A DNA stretch of 64,000 bases from Thermococcus barophilus MP (lineage in GTDB: Archaea; Methanobacteriota_B; Thermococci; Thermococcales; Thermococcaceae). Of the stretch, positions 44,822 to 53,689 are shown in pieces; position 1 is the first letter of the stretch, and the number at the start of each line of letters is the position of its first letter. The notes below the pieces were generated by a model that worked only from the letters and a program-made list of their open reading frames with translations, did not search any database and had not been told where the DNA came from. Location: positions 372,001 through 436,000 of the forward strand of contig NC_014804.1 of assembly GCF_000151105.2 (NCBI RefSeq), given 5' to 3'. A program made the translations under genes and the position numbers.

Positions 44822-44956
44822 GAGCATCACCTCCAGTGATTAAAACTTATGCATTTATAAGCATAAGCTTTGCAAAAATTTTCCACAGAAACATAGATGC
44901 GAGACTTTAAAAATTTTTGCATGCATAAAATTGGACATAAGAATAGGGAATAGAAT

Positions 44957-45859
44957 TCATTCCCCAAAGATCTTCTCGATCATCCACTTTTCATCGAACT
45001 CTTTTAGGTCATCATACCCCTGCCCAATGCCTACAAAGAGTATCGGTGCTCCAATTGCATGGCTTATACTTAACGCAGCTCCTCCCCTTGCATCGGCATC
45101 AAGCTTTGTAAGAATTACCCCATCGATCTTCACAGCCTCGTTGAACTGCCTCGCTTGTTCAATTATGGCGTTTCCTGCCAGGGCATCGCCAACAAAAATT
45201 ACTAAGTCAGGCTTTGTAACCCTAACAATCTTTTTCATCTCATCCATAAGGTTCCTGTTCAGCTCGTTTCTGCCGGCTGTGTCGACTAAAACTACGTCAA
45301 CGCCCCTCGCTTTTGCGTGCTGGATTGCATCATAAGCCACAGCAGCTGGATCAGCGCCATAGCGGTGCTTGATTACCTTAACGCCAACTCTCCTTGCGTG
45401 CTCCTCCACCTGCTCAATTGCTCCCGCTCTAAATGTATCACTTGCTGCTATTACTGAACTTAAGCCGTGTTTCTTGAGCCAATGAGCGAGCTTGGCTATA
45501 GTTGTTGTCTTTCCGGAGCCATTAAACCCAACAAACACTATGACAAAGGGCTTCTCCTTCTTTGCTTTTATCATCTCAAGAAGGTTGATTTTTCTTTCGG
45601 GTGTAAGAACTTCAAGAACAGCTTTCCTTACAGCGTCTTCGACGATCTTTTTCTTATCAGTCCCAATTTTAACCTTTTGACCAACCAGCTGCTGCTTGAT
45701 TTTCTCCTTCAGCTCTTCGACGACCTCCAATGCAACATCCGCCTCTAAAAGCTCCAGCTCCAGATCCCACAAAGCCTCTTCAACATCTTTTTCCTTTATT
45801 TCAGTTTGAGCAACCTTATCAACAAATGAGCTTAACTTCTCTTTAAGCTTTCCAAACAT
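44957..45859 (-). CDS. ftsY: signal recognition particle receptor FtsY
   Basis: 300 residues. N and G domains without the long acidic N-terminus of bacterial FtsY. GTPase elements: [15 protein letters not shown] (P-loop), [35 protein letters not shown] and the C-terminal [13 protein letters not shown]. It docks the SRP-ribosome complex at the membrane. Divergent from the secreted toroid protein gene, 85 bases apart. Confidence 0.97.
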   Translation of the reverse strand: MFGKLKEKLSSFVDKVAQTEIKEKDVEEALWDLELELLEADVALEVVEELKEKIKQQLVGQKVKIGTDKKKIVEDAVRKAVLEVLTPERKINLLEMIKAKKEKPFVIVFVGFNGSGKTTTIAKLAHWLKKHGLSSVIAASDTFRAGAIEQVEEHARRVGVKVIKHRYGADPAAVAYDAIQHAKARGVDVVLVDTAGRNELNRNLMDEMKKIVRVTKPDLVIFVGDALAGNAIIEQARQFNEAVKIDGVILTKLDADARGGAALSISHAIGAPILFVGIGQGYDDLKEFDEKWMIEKIFGE

Positions 45860-45944
45860 ATTTCACCACCAGAATTGAATTGGGTGAGAGGTTTATAAGG
45901 CTTCTCAGCACAAAAGCTTTAAGGTATTTGGCGAATTCAATTTC

Positions 45945-47543
45945 ATGAAAAAGCTTTCAGTTGTCATGATAATTTTACTCTTCCTACCCTCAGCTACAGC
46001 TTTCTCTTTTGAGGAAGCTAAAACGGAAGTTATTCAAAAACTCGAAGCTCAAGTCAATTTTGTCGAGAATGCTGAACTCAATTATGCAATTTACATCCGC
46101 TTCCTGGAAATAATAGCAGTTACAAGGTCAGGAATCCCAAATGAAAAGCTTATTCAGAATTACGCTGAATGGCTGAAGTCGCTTCAAGAAGATGACGGTT
46201 CATTTCCCCCTATCATAACTTTTGACGTGTCCGGTGTTCCTTCCTGCGATGCTTATTACTATGCAGAGAGGCCCAAAGGATTTGAAGGCTTTCCCTCCTG
46301 CCTTTACGGATTCTCATTCAAGAAGTGTCCTGAGTATAGCTATATAACGACATGCTCCAGAGCCGCTTCAACGGCTCTGATTTTGTATGCGCTCTTAGAT
46401 GCTGGCGAGCCTAGAAATTCTCCTGTGATAAAGAAAGGAGTGCAATATCTCCTGAAAACTATGAAGAACGGCACATACTGGACATATGTTTACACGGTAT
46501 CTTCTTCCAAAGTAGGAGTTTCGAGCTGTAAAGAGGCTGAAAAAGTGTGGGGATTCAAAGAAAAGCCCAGCTTAGTTGCCACAGCTTATGCTGTCGCGCT
46601 TCTCCATAGATTGGGATATAACGTATCGAAGTCCTTGCAGTGGCTCAACTCAAATCTAAAGCCTGAGAATTTGATTAACAAAGATTACTTGACATATCTC
46701 CTCGAAAACGAAACACCCAAATGGGAGTACAGCTTTCCATTCTATCAGCTTGGTTTTCCAAGCGTTCACTTTTATCATAGAGAGCCCTTTGAGAGCTTAG
46801 TGGTTCCTCTGGTGCTCATTAAAGAAGAAAGATTAGAGATTAATCAGAGTGCCGTTAGGTTTATGGTATCCATTCTGAACAAAACGAGGATTTCCTTTGC
46901 TGGTGATTACACACTCTACATTTCGACAGATTTATTCTGGAACTCAAAAGAAAACTATTCTCTGAGCGTCTTATTCAAAGGAACCAACTTGAGCCAAATA
47001 ACTGAAAACGGAACCTTTTACTATCTCTTGAGCAGAAGCTTGAAGTTTAAAGCGCTTGAAAAGAATTTTACAATAAGCGGAAGCCTGAACTTCACGGTTC
47101 CAGAGGAAGTTAGTTGGGAGCCAGAAGTGAATGTATTCCTTTTCAAGAGGCTTACAAACAGAAGCTATATGCGAGTTGACTGCGCCGAAGTTGAGAAATG
47201 CGGCAGAGGATGCTACAATTTTAAACTTTACCCACATTACGACTGGTGGAGCGACTCCATAAGACCTTCTGCGACTGCTTTGCTATGGTATTATCTTGCT
47301 GGCGAAACAAGAGCTATAGATGAGTTCCTGAGAAATTATAGCTCCCCTAAATGCGAGAGTGAGCTTGCTGAGGACTATCAAAATAGAGGCTGCTCTGAGG
47401 ACTATGCTCTGCTACTTCTTTTAATGGACGTCCGGAGTGGGAGCTTCAAGGAATATGGAAAACCAAGGATAAAATTGGTGGGAGGTATTTTTGTGTTTGT
47501 TGTTCTTGTGCTGTTAGTGAGACTGTATCTTAAAAAGAAATAA
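45945..47543 (+). CDS. secreted, C-terminally anchored alpha/alpha-toroid protein
   Basis: 532 residues. Signal peptide (MKKLSVVMIILLFLPSATA), a large extracellular part and a C-terminal membrane helix (about 508-527) ending in KKK. Helical repeats with LKSLQEDDGSFPP, AASTALILYALLDAG and VATAYAVALLHRLG turns resemble squalene cyclase/prenyltransferase toroids. About ten NxS/T sites suggest N-glycosylation, and eight or more Cys may form disulfides. No catalytic motif is recognised. The protein may be a surface receptor or glycan-binding protein. It is the second toroid protein in the window besides that at 15562. Confidence 0.75.
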   Translation: MKKLSVVMIILLFLPSATAFSFEEAKTEVIQKLEAQVNFVENAELNYAIYIRFLEIIAVTRSGIPNEKLIQNYAEWLKSLQEDDGSFPPIITFDVSGVPSCDAYYYAERPKGFEGFPSCLYGFSFKKCPEYSYITTCSRAASTALILYALLDAGEPRNSPVIKKGVQYLLKTMKNGTYWTYVYTVSSSKVGVSSCKEAEKVWGFKEKPSLVATAYAVALLHRLGYNVSKSLQWLNSNLKPENLINKDYLTYLLENETPKWEYSFPFYQLGFPSVHFYHREPFESLVVPLVLIKEERLEINQSAVRFMVSILNKTRISFAGDYTLYISTDLFWNSKENYSLSVLFKGTNLSQITENGTFYYLLSRSLKFKALEKNFTISGSLNFTVPEEVSWEPEVNVFLFKRLTNRSYMRVDCAEVEKCGRGCYNFKLYPHYDWWSDSIRPSATALLWYYLAGETRAIDEFLRNYSSPKCESELAEDYQNRGCSEDYALLLLLMDVRSGSFKEYGKPRIKLVGGIFVFVVLVLLVRLYLKKK

Positions 47544-47601
47544 GCTGTCGGCGATAGCTGGTGTCATCACTTCTCAGTTCCGAAACCGCTCGTCATCCAG
47601 C
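47544..47601 (-). ncRNA. C/D box sRNA (2'-O-methylation guide)
   Basis: Minus strand: a terminal stem GCTG (47601-47598) / CAGC (47547-47544) encloses box C-like GATGA (47597-47593), a 15-base guide, box D' CTGA (47577-47574), a 4-base spacer, box C' TGATGA (47569-47564), a 12-base guide (47563-47552) and box D-like CCGA (47551-47548). The spacing is the archaeal norm. The D guide is complementary to CGATAGCTGGTG, matching the conserved 23S rRNA segment GAUAGCUGGU as I remember it; the methylated base would be the A five positions from box D. The D' guide target was not identified. A TATA-like TTAAAAAAGT lies 24 bases upstream. Confidence 0.75.
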
Positions 47602-47707
47602 ATATACATACTTGTTCCAAACTTTTTTAAGGATTTGTATAACTTAGTTATAGAATTTTACAAAAGAGTTATAAACATTATGCGAAGAGTTTATGACGGT
47701 GAGCATT

Positions 47708-48985
47708 ATGGATGGGGGGTATGATATAAGACCCACATCTGAAAGAACTTTCACATTCCTAACGCTCTTTGCTATTTGGTTCGGTGCTGGAATAAGCATT
47801 GCAGAGTTCTGGGCAGGAGCTTTGCTGACTCCAGCTCTGCCTTTGCTCACAGCAATAGCGGTGATAATAATTGGACATCTAATCGGCAACGCAGTTATGG
47901 GATTAATAGCGATTGAAGGCGAAGAAACTGGAGTTCCAACGATGGTGCTTTCAAGAGGCGCATTAGGAATAAAGGGCTCAGTCCTTCCTTCAATTCTAAA
48001 CTACCTCCAGCTCATAGGCTGGACGGCAATAATGCTGATCGTTGGTGCAAATGCAATGAATGCTGTCTCGAAGCATTTTGGTTTTGAAAGCTATGCTCTT
48101 TGGGTGGTTCTTCTCGGTTTGCTGGTAACTGCATGGACTTACATTGGACCAAAGAACTGGGATAAGCTGGAAAAAGCGGCAGCAGCTTTGCTCCTTGTAC
48201 TGAGCATTTGGCTAACTTATGTAACGCTGAAGCAGTTCTCACTCAACGAGATCTTATCAAAGCCCGGAACGGGCGAAATGGGAACGATGCTGGCTCTTGA
48301 CTTAGTTATTGCAATGCCCCTTTCATGGGCGCCCCTTATAGCAGATTATTCAAGATTCGCTAAGGACAAAAGTTCGGCGTTCTGGGGAACCTACATAGGT
48401 TACTTTATCTCGTCATCGTTGTTTTACTTTGTCGGAGCGCTAACAAATATGGCAATAGGAGAGAGCGACCCAATTGGAATAATAGCAGCATATGGAATCG
48501 GAATCCCCGCAATGCTGATAATAGTGTTCTCCACGGTGACCACAACCTTCCTTGATGTTTATTCAGCGGCAATAACCTACAAGAACATCTCACCAAGAGC
48601 AGATGCAAGAAAGCAAGTTCTGCTTGTTGGAGCATTGGGGACTTTGCTGGCTCTGGTATTTCCAGTTGATCAGTATGAAAGCTTTCTCCTGCTAATTGGG
48701 GGAGCATTTGTGTCTCTAACCGCAATAATGATAACAGACTATTTCCTTGTCAAGAAAGGATACAATGCTGAAGAGCTTTTAGATGAAAATGGAAAATTTG
48801 CAGGATACAATAGAAAAGCCCTGATAATCTGGGCGTTGGGGTTTGTGTTCTACATGCTGCTTGCAGTTGAAGGGCTGTTTGGGGTTCACATTCCAGTTTT
48901 GAGCGATGTTGGCTTTAAGCTCGGCTCAAGCATTCCAACCTTCGTTTTGGTGAGTGTTCTCTACTACCTATCGGAGAGGTGGTAG
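47708..48985 (+). CDS. cytX: CytX, putative hydroxymethylpyrimidine permease (NCS1)
   Basis: 425 residues from ATG 47708 (GGTGAGCATT upstream). About twelve membrane segments. The NCS1 nucleobase-cation symporter pattern is seen in TFLTLFAIWFGAGISIAEFWAG, RGALGIKGSVLPSILNYLQLIGWTA and MPLSWAPLIADYSRFAKD. It heads a thiamine operon, so the substrate is probably hydroxymethylpyrimidine rather than cytosine. No TPP riboswitch is visible upstream. Direct repeats AGAGTT near 47668 and 47686 might bind a ThiN-type regulator. Confidence 0.88.
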   Translation: MDGGYDIRPTSERTFTFLTLFAIWFGAGISIAEFWAGALLTPALPLLTAIAVIIIGHLIGNAVMGLIAIEGEETGVPTMVLSRGALGIKGSVLPSILNYLQLIGWTAIMLIVGANAMNAVSKHFGFESYALWVVLLGLLVTAWTYIGPKNWDKLEKAAAALLLVLSIWLTYVTLKQFSLNEILSKPGTGEMGTMLALDLVIAMPLSWAPLIADYSRFAKDKSSAFWGTYIGYFISSSLFYFVGALTNMAIGESDPIGIIAAYGIGIPAMLIIVFSTVTTTFLDVYSAAITYKNISPRADARKQVLLVGALGTLLALVFPVDQYESFLLLIGGAFVSLTAIMITDYFLVKKGYNAEELLDENGKFAGYNRKALIIWALGFVFYMLLAVEGLFGVHIPVLSDVGFKLGSSIPTFVLVSVLYYLSERW

Positions 48986-48986
48986 C

Positions 48987-49787
48987 ATGGAGTGGATAGC
49001 CAAAGCTTTGGAAAGAGTTAGAAAAAGAAAACCGCTCGTTCAGAACATTACAAACTTTGTGGTGATGAACACAACCGCCAATGCCCTCTTAGCCCTTGGA
49101 GCCTCACCTGTGATGGCACATGCCAGAGATGAGCTTGAAGACATGCTGAGGATAGCGGATTCCCTTGTGGTTAATATTGGAACCCTCGATGAGCACTGGA
49201 TTCCCTCAATGGAAAAAGCTGTTAAAATTGCCAGTGAGCTGAAAAAGCCTACAGTCCTTGATCCTGTAGGAGCTGGAGCCACTAAGCTGAGAACCGAAAC
49301 AGCCCTAAGACTCCTCGAGATCGGAGATATAACGATCCTCCGCGGCAATTTTGGTGAAATAGCGGCTTTGCTTGGTGAGCATGGAAGAACAAGGGGTGTT
49401 GATTCGGCAACATATGAAGAGGACAAGGCTAAAGAGCTGGCTTTAACTGCGGCAAGGGAGTTCAACACTGTTGTGGCTGTCACTGGTCCAGTAGATTATG
49501 TGAGTGATGGCAAGGGAGTTTACGCAGTATACAACGGCAATGAGATGTTAGGGAGAGTCACGGGAACAGGGTGTATGGTTACTGCAATAACCGGTGCCTT
49601 TGCAGCTGTTGAAGAGCCATTGAAAGCTGCTGTATCTGCACTGGCGATCTTTGGAATTGCAGCTGAGAAAGCCTGTGAGGAAGCCAAATATCCGGGGAGC
49701 TTTCATGTAAAGCTCTATGACTGGCTCTACAGAATCGATGAGGAGCTAATAATTGAACGGGCGAAGGTGAGGAAAGTTGAACCTTAA
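48987..49787 (+). CDS. thiM: hydroxyethylthiazole kinase
   Basis: 266 residues from ATG 48987 (GAGAGGTGGTAGC upstream). ThiM motifs: KPLVQNITNFVVMNTTANALLALGASPVM, VLDPVGAGATKLRT, RGNFGEIAALLG and the ATP-binding GRVTGTGCMVTAITGAF. It phosphorylates the thiazole moiety for thiamine salvage. One base after cytX; the end overlaps thiE by 11 bases. Confidence 0.95.
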   Translation: MEWIAKALERVRKRKPLVQNITNFVVMNTTANALLALGASPVMAHARDELEDMLRIADSLVVNIGTLDEHWIPSMEKAVKIASELKKPTVLDPVGAGATKLRTETALRLLEIGDITILRGNFGEIAALLGEHGRTRGVDSATYEEDKAKELALTAAREFNTVVAVTGPVDYVSDGKGVYAVYNGNEMLGRVTGTGCMVTAITGAFAAVEEPLKAAVSALAIFGIAAEKACEEAKYPGSFHVKLYDWLYRIDEELIIERAKVRKVEP

Positions 49788-50406
49788 GAAAAGGCTCAGG
49801 CTTTATGTCATCACCGATAGAAGGCTCAGGGATGAGATAGAGACCACAAAAGCGGCACTGGAAGGAGGGGCGACTGCAATACAGATGAGGATTAAAAATG
49901 CGCCGACTGGGGAGATGGTAAGAGTTGGAAAAGAGCTCAGAAAGATAACGAAAGAATATGGCGCACTGTTTTTTGTTGATGACAGGCTTGATGTGGCTTT
50001 AGCAGTTGATGCAGATGGCGTTCAGCTCGGTCCAGAAGACATGCCAGTTTATATAGCCAGAGAACTTGCTCCAAACTTAATTATTGGAGCTTCAGTCTAC
50101 AGTTTGGAGGAAGCTCTGAAGGCAGAAAGAGAAAAAGCCGATTACCTCGGAGCCGGCTCGGTTTTTCCAACAAAAACAAAGAAAGATGCCAGAGTTCTGG
50201 GTTTGGAGGGATTAAAAAAAGTAGTTGAATCAGTAAAAATCCCAGTTGTTGCGATAGGTGGGATAAACCACGAAAATGTTAGAAAAGTTCTGGAGATCGG
50301 CGTTGATGGGATAGCGGTTATCTCTGCCATAGTTGGTGCTGAGGACGTGAAAAAGGCAGCTGAAGAAATGAGGAGGATAATTGATGAATATCTGGGAGGT
50401 GAGTAG
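49777..50406 (+). CDS. thiE: thiamine-phosphate synthase ThiE
   Basis: 209 residues from a TTG at 49777 behind GGTGAGG. TIM barrel motifs: YVITDRR, AIQMRIKN, FFVDDRLDVALAVDADGVQLG, GASVYSLEEA, YLGAGSVFPTKTKKDA and AIGGINHENV. It joins the thiazole and pyrimidine phosphates to thiamine phosphate. The next gene carries a ThiN domain with the same reaction, so this operon encodes two unrelated enzymes for one step. Confidence 0.95.
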   Translation: MNLKKRLRLYVITDRRLRDEIETTKAALEGGATAIQMRIKNAPTGEMVRVGKELRKITKEYGALFFVDDRLDVALAVDADGVQLGPEDMPVYIARELAPNLIIGASVYSLEEALKAEREKADYLGAGSVFPTKTKKDARVLGLEGLKKVVESVKIPVVAIGGINHENVRKVLEIGVDGIAVISAIVGAEDVKKAAEEMRRIIDEYLGGE

Positions 50407-50407
50407 T

Positions 50408-51757
50408 GTGGATGATAGGAAGTATGTAAAAACAGCTCTAACGATAGCAGGGAGCGACAGCGGGGGAGGCGCTGGTATTGAAGCTGATCTTAAAACTTTT
50501 TCAGCCTTTGGAGTTCACGGCTTGGTGGCAATAACCTCGGTCACAGCTCAAAACACTCAGGAGGTTAGAGCGATTTATGATGTATCTCCAGAGGTTGTGG
50601 CAAAGCAGATTGAGGCAGTTGCAGATGATATTGGAGTTGATGCAGCTAAGACAGGAATGCTGAGCAGCGCTGAAATAATAAAGGCTGTTGCAAAGACTAT
50701 GGAGAAGTATGAATTCCCACTTGTGGTTGATCCAGTGATGATCGCTAAGAGCGGAGCTCCTCTTTTGAGAGAAGATGCAGTGGATGCCCTTCTCAAATAT
50801 GTGATACCTTTGGCAACACTTGTAACGCCAAATAAGCCAGAAGCTGAAAAGCTGAGCGGTATTAAAATTGAAACTCTCGAGGATGCAAAAAAAGCTGCAA
50901 AGATTATTGTTGAAGAGCTGGGAGCGAAAGCGGCAATAGTGAAAGGTGGGCACTTAAATCTCAGTGAAGCCGTTGATGTGCTGTATTATGGTGGGGAGTT
51001 TAGGGAATACAGGGCTCCTTTTGTTGAAGGCTGCACCCATGGAACCGGCTGCTCATTCTCAGCGGCGATAACTGCAAACTTAGCAAAAGGGAAGGACTTA
51101 GAGGAAGCAATTAAGGTTGCAAAAGAGTTCATAACAATGGGCATCTTTTATGGTGCAAGAATTGGGAAAGGGCACTGCCCAGTTAATCAAAACGCCTGGA
51201 TTGAAATTCCAGCGGAGAAATGGCGGGTCTATGAAAGCTTAGTAAAAGCTGTAAGGGAGCTTGAGAAAATTGGAGACAGAACTTTGCCCCATGTGCCGGA
51301 AACTGGCATGGACTTTGTTTATGCACTATCGAGGCTTTATGCAAGAACCCCCAAAGACGTGGCTGGGAGCAAGATTGTAAGAGTTGGGAATACAGTAAAA
51401 GCAGTTGGTAGTGTAGAATTTGGAGCATCAAACTATTTAGTAAGTGCAGTCCTAAAGTTCATGGAGCTTTATCCGGAGATTAGAAGTGCGCTTAATTTAA
51501 GATACAGCGAGGAATTGATAAAGAAAGCTCAAAAAAACGGATTTAGAGTTTCATTCTATGATAGACGGAAAGAACTGGAAAAAATAAAGGTTAAAGAAGA
51601 AGCGACAATTCCTCGAGACATTGAAACAGCAATAAAAATGCTAAGTGAAAAACCGGATATAATATGCCATCTTGGCAATTGGGGAGGAGAAGCACTGATG
51701 CTGATATTTGGGGAATCTCCAGAGGATGTGCTAAGGAAAGTCAAAATTATTCTATGA
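50408..51757 (+). CDS. thiDN: fused HMP(-P) kinase ThiD and thiamine-phosphate synthase ThiN
   Basis: 449 residues from GTG 50408, two bases after the thiE stop, with GGAGGTGAG before it. ThiD part (about 8-260): TIAGSDSGGGAGIEADLKTF, DPVMIAKSGAPLL, TPNKPEAEKLSG and GTGCSFSAAITANL. ThiN part (about 275-449): VGSVEFGASNYLVSAVL, SFYDRRKE and CHLGNWGGEALMLIFG. ThiN is the archaeal replacement for ThiE, also used as a ligand domain in ThiR regulators. The fused form normally acts as an enzyme. The last six bases overlap a convergent hypothetical gene. Confidence 0.93.
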   Translation: MDDRKYVKTALTIAGSDSGGGAGIEADLKTFSAFGVHGLVAITSVTAQNTQEVRAIYDVSPEVVAKQIEAVADDIGVDAAKTGMLSSAEIIKAVAKTMEKYEFPLVVDPVMIAKSGAPLLREDAVDALLKYVIPLATLVTPNKPEAEKLSGIKIETLEDAKKAAKIIVEELGAKAAIVKGGHLNLSEAVDVLYYGGEFREYRAPFVEGCTHGTGCSFSAAITANLAKGKDLEEAIKVAKEFITMGIFYGARIGKGHCPVNQNAWIEIPAEKWRVYESLVKAVRELEKIGDRTLPHVPETGMDFVYALSRLYARTPKDVAGSKIVRVGNTVKAVGSVEFGASNYLVSAVLKFMELYPEIRSALNLRYSEELIKKAQKNGFRVSFYDRRKELEKIKVKEEATIPRDIETAIKMLSEKPDIICHLGNWGGEALMLIFGESPEDVLRKVKIIL

Positions 51758-52207
51758 CCTTCTCACATAGGTCTTTTTCTCAACCACTCTCCCTTCTTCG
51801 AACTTGTAGACATCAATCCTCTCAAATCCGAGTGTCTCTCTTTTGTATGCAATTAGATAATTAATTAATTCTTTAATTCCATAACGAAGCACGGAATCTT
51901 TCATGTACTTGGTCTCATAGATTAAAATCAGCTTATTACTGTGCTCCTTTATCCACTCATAAACCCTTGCTCTTTCATTTTTTGGTCGAGAAAGGAGATT
52001 ATATATTAAGTACCCATCAAATTCTATTCCTTCATTTAAACTTCCTATGAAAACATTCCCTGGGTATTTTACATCGAAAGGGAGATGCTCTGCCAAGAAC
52101 GTCATCCCATTTGAAAGCCAGGCATTAAGGAAAATTCTGGTAATCTTTTTTGCGTCTCCAGTGATCAATATTACCCCTTTACTTAAGTGTGCTATTTCTC
52201 TCAGCAT
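51752..52207 (-). CDS. hypothetical protein, divergent from the nucleoside transporter
   Basis: 151 residues, not recognised. Alternating strands (GVILITGDAKKITRIFLNAWL, KLILIYETKYMKDSVLRYG) suggest an alpha/beta fold. No metal or nucleotide motif. It faces the convergent thiDN gene (6-base overlap) and shares its upstream region, with the tandem palindromes, with the nucleoside-binding lipoprotein. No membrane segments. Confidence 0.65.
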   Translation of the reverse strand: MLREIAHLSKGVILITGDAKKITRIFLNAWLSNGMTFLAEHLPFDVKYPGNVFIGSLNEGIEFDGYLIYNLLSRPKNERARVYEWIKEHSNKLILIYETKYMKDSVLRYGIKELINYLIAYKRETLGFERIDVYKFEEGRVVEKKTYVRRS

Positions 52208-52236
52208 GTGATGAAATGTGAGAATAGCTTAATAAA

Positions 52237-52258
52237 TTTTTCGAAAAATTTTCGAAAA
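52237..52258. promoter_or_regulatory. tandem TTTTCGAAAA palindromes between divergent genes
   Basis: TTTTTCGAAAAA (52237-52248) and TTTTCGAAAA (52249-52258) are adjacent perfect palindromes. They lie about 30 bases upstream of the strong TATA box GTATATATTT (52281-52290) of the nucleoside ABC operon and overlap the BRE/TATA region (TTTATTAA) of the minus-strand gene. The layout fits an activator of one promoter and repressor of the other, or a dimer-of-dimers site. Confidence 0.5.
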
Positions 52259-52338
52259 ACCTAACAAAATACACCACAAAGTATATATTTGCATGTGCAG
52301 TTCTTCATGAGTGAAACAACTTTGCAGGGGGTTACGAC

Positions 52339-53658
52339 ATGAAGAGGTCAGTGCTTGCTTTGTTTTTAATCGGTGTTTTGGCATTTAGTGTAGTTGCCAG
52401 TGGATGTATCGGTGGTGAAAAAACAACAACACCCACCCAAACCCAGTCATCTCCAGCAACTTCTTCACCCACACAGACAGCAACAGAAGAGAAGCCCAAG
52501 CTTAAAGGTGCCATTGCTGTGGTTTATGACATTGGCGGTAGGGGAGATCTAAGCTTTAACGACATGGCGTATATGGGAGCTTCGAAGGCAGCAAAAGACT
52601 TTGGTCTTGAGCTTAAGGAAGTCCAGAGCAAGAGTGAGAGCGATTACTTGCCGAACCTCAGGCTTCTCGCTCAAAGCGGTAAGTATGATCTAATCATTGC
52701 AGTTGGTTTCATGATGACTGATGCCGTCAAGCAGGTTGCAGATGAGTTCCCCAACCAAAAGTTCGCAATTGTTGATGGGTTCATCCCAGACAAGCCAAAC
52801 GTCGTTAGCATTCTGTTCAAGGAGAATGAAGGCTCAGCCCTTGCAGGAGCTTTAGCCGGGCTCATAGCGGCAAACGATGGTAAGGACAAGGTCGGTATTG
52901 TTCTCGGTATTGAAATCCCAGTTCTCTACAAATTTGAAGGCGGTTACCGCTTTGGAATCAAGTGGGCTGAGGATTACTACAAGAAGAAGACCGGAAAAGA
53001 CGTTAACATTGAAGTTTTGTACACCTACACAGGCTCATTCACTGACCCAGCAAAAGGTAAGACCGCTGCCCAGGCTCAGCTTGGACAGGGTGCATGGGTT
53101 ATCTACCAAGTCGCTGGTGCTGTAGGATTGGGTGTCTTTGATGCCGTTAGTGAGTATCTCAAGAGCCAAGGAAAAGAAATGGGACCACCATTTGCTATTG
53201 GTGTCGACTCAGCACAGGACTGGATCAAGCCAGGAGTAATCATTGCATCGATGATGAAGAGAGTTGATGTCGGTGTCTACAAGGCAGTTGAGATGGTCGT
53301 TAAGGGCAAATGGAAAGGAGGAATCATGGAGCTTGGCTTGGCTGACGGCGGTGTAGGCTTAAGCACAATTGATGACGTTAAGGCAATGTTCAACTCACTT
53401 CCAGAGGACGTTAAGAAGAAGAAGCTTGAAGAGCTTGGCTTGAAGAGCGAGGATGAGCTCTTTGCAAAACTTGAGCAGACAAGAAAGCAGGTTCCAGACT
53501 GGATCTGGCAGGCAGTGGATGAGCTGAAGCAAAAAATAATCAGCGGTGAAATAGTAGTTCCAAAGGCATTCAACAAAGAACAAATTGAAGCTATTAGAAA
53601 CGCCAAGACCTGGCAGGAAATGGAAGAACTCGCTAAGAAGTGGGAGAAGAGCTCTTGA
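52339..53658 (+). CDS. BMP-family (PnrA-like) nucleoside-binding lipoprotein
   Basis: 439 residues. Signal peptide with the lipobox-like VVASGCIGG (Cys near residue 23), a Thr/Ser/Pro-rich linker and a periplasmic-binding fold with IAVVYDIGGRGDLSFNDMAYMGASKA, VGFMMTDAVKQVADEFPNQKFAIVDG and AIGVDSAQDWIKPGVIIASMMKRVDVGVY. BMP/PnrA proteins bind purine nucleosides. A C-terminal helical extension of about 90 residues follows the binding domain. First gene of the four-gene ABC transporter operon. Confidence 0.92.
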   Translation: MKRSVLALFLIGVLAFSVVASGCIGGEKTTTPTQTQSSPATSSPTQTATEEKPKLKGAIAVVYDIGGRGDLSFNDMAYMGASKAAKDFGLELKEVQSKSESDYLPNLRLLAQSGKYDLIIAVGFMMTDAVKQVADEFPNQKFAIVDGFIPDKPNVVSILFKENEGSALAGALAGLIAANDGKDKVGIVLGIEIPVLYKFEGGYRFGIKWAEDYYKKKTGKDVNIEVLYTYTGSFTDPAKGKTAAQAQLGQGAWVIYQVAGAVGLGVFDAVSEYLKSQGKEMGPPFAIGVDSAQDWIKPGVIIASMMKRVDVGVYKAVEMVVKGKWKGGIMELGLADGGVGLSTIDDVKAMFNSLPEDVKKKKLEELGLKSEDELFAKLEQTRKQVPDWIWQAVDELKQKIISGEIVVPKAFNKEQIEAIRNAKTWQEMEELAKKWEKSS

Positions 53659-53680
53659 TTTCTTTTCTCTTTTTCTTGGA
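53659..53680 (+). terminator. T-rich intercistronic spacer after the binding protein gene
   Basis: Between the binding-protein stop and the ATPase ribosome binding site there is a pyrimidine stretch with T4 and T5 runs. Such runs terminate archaeal RNA polymerase. Partial termination here would make more binding protein than transporter, a common arrangement. Confidence 0.35.
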
Positions 53681-53689
53681 GGTGAGCTT

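Noticed and set aside
47603-47707. TPP riboswitch before the thiamine operon
   Set aside because: The conserved CUGAGA and thiamine aptamer helices are not seen; the space is too short and AT-rich.
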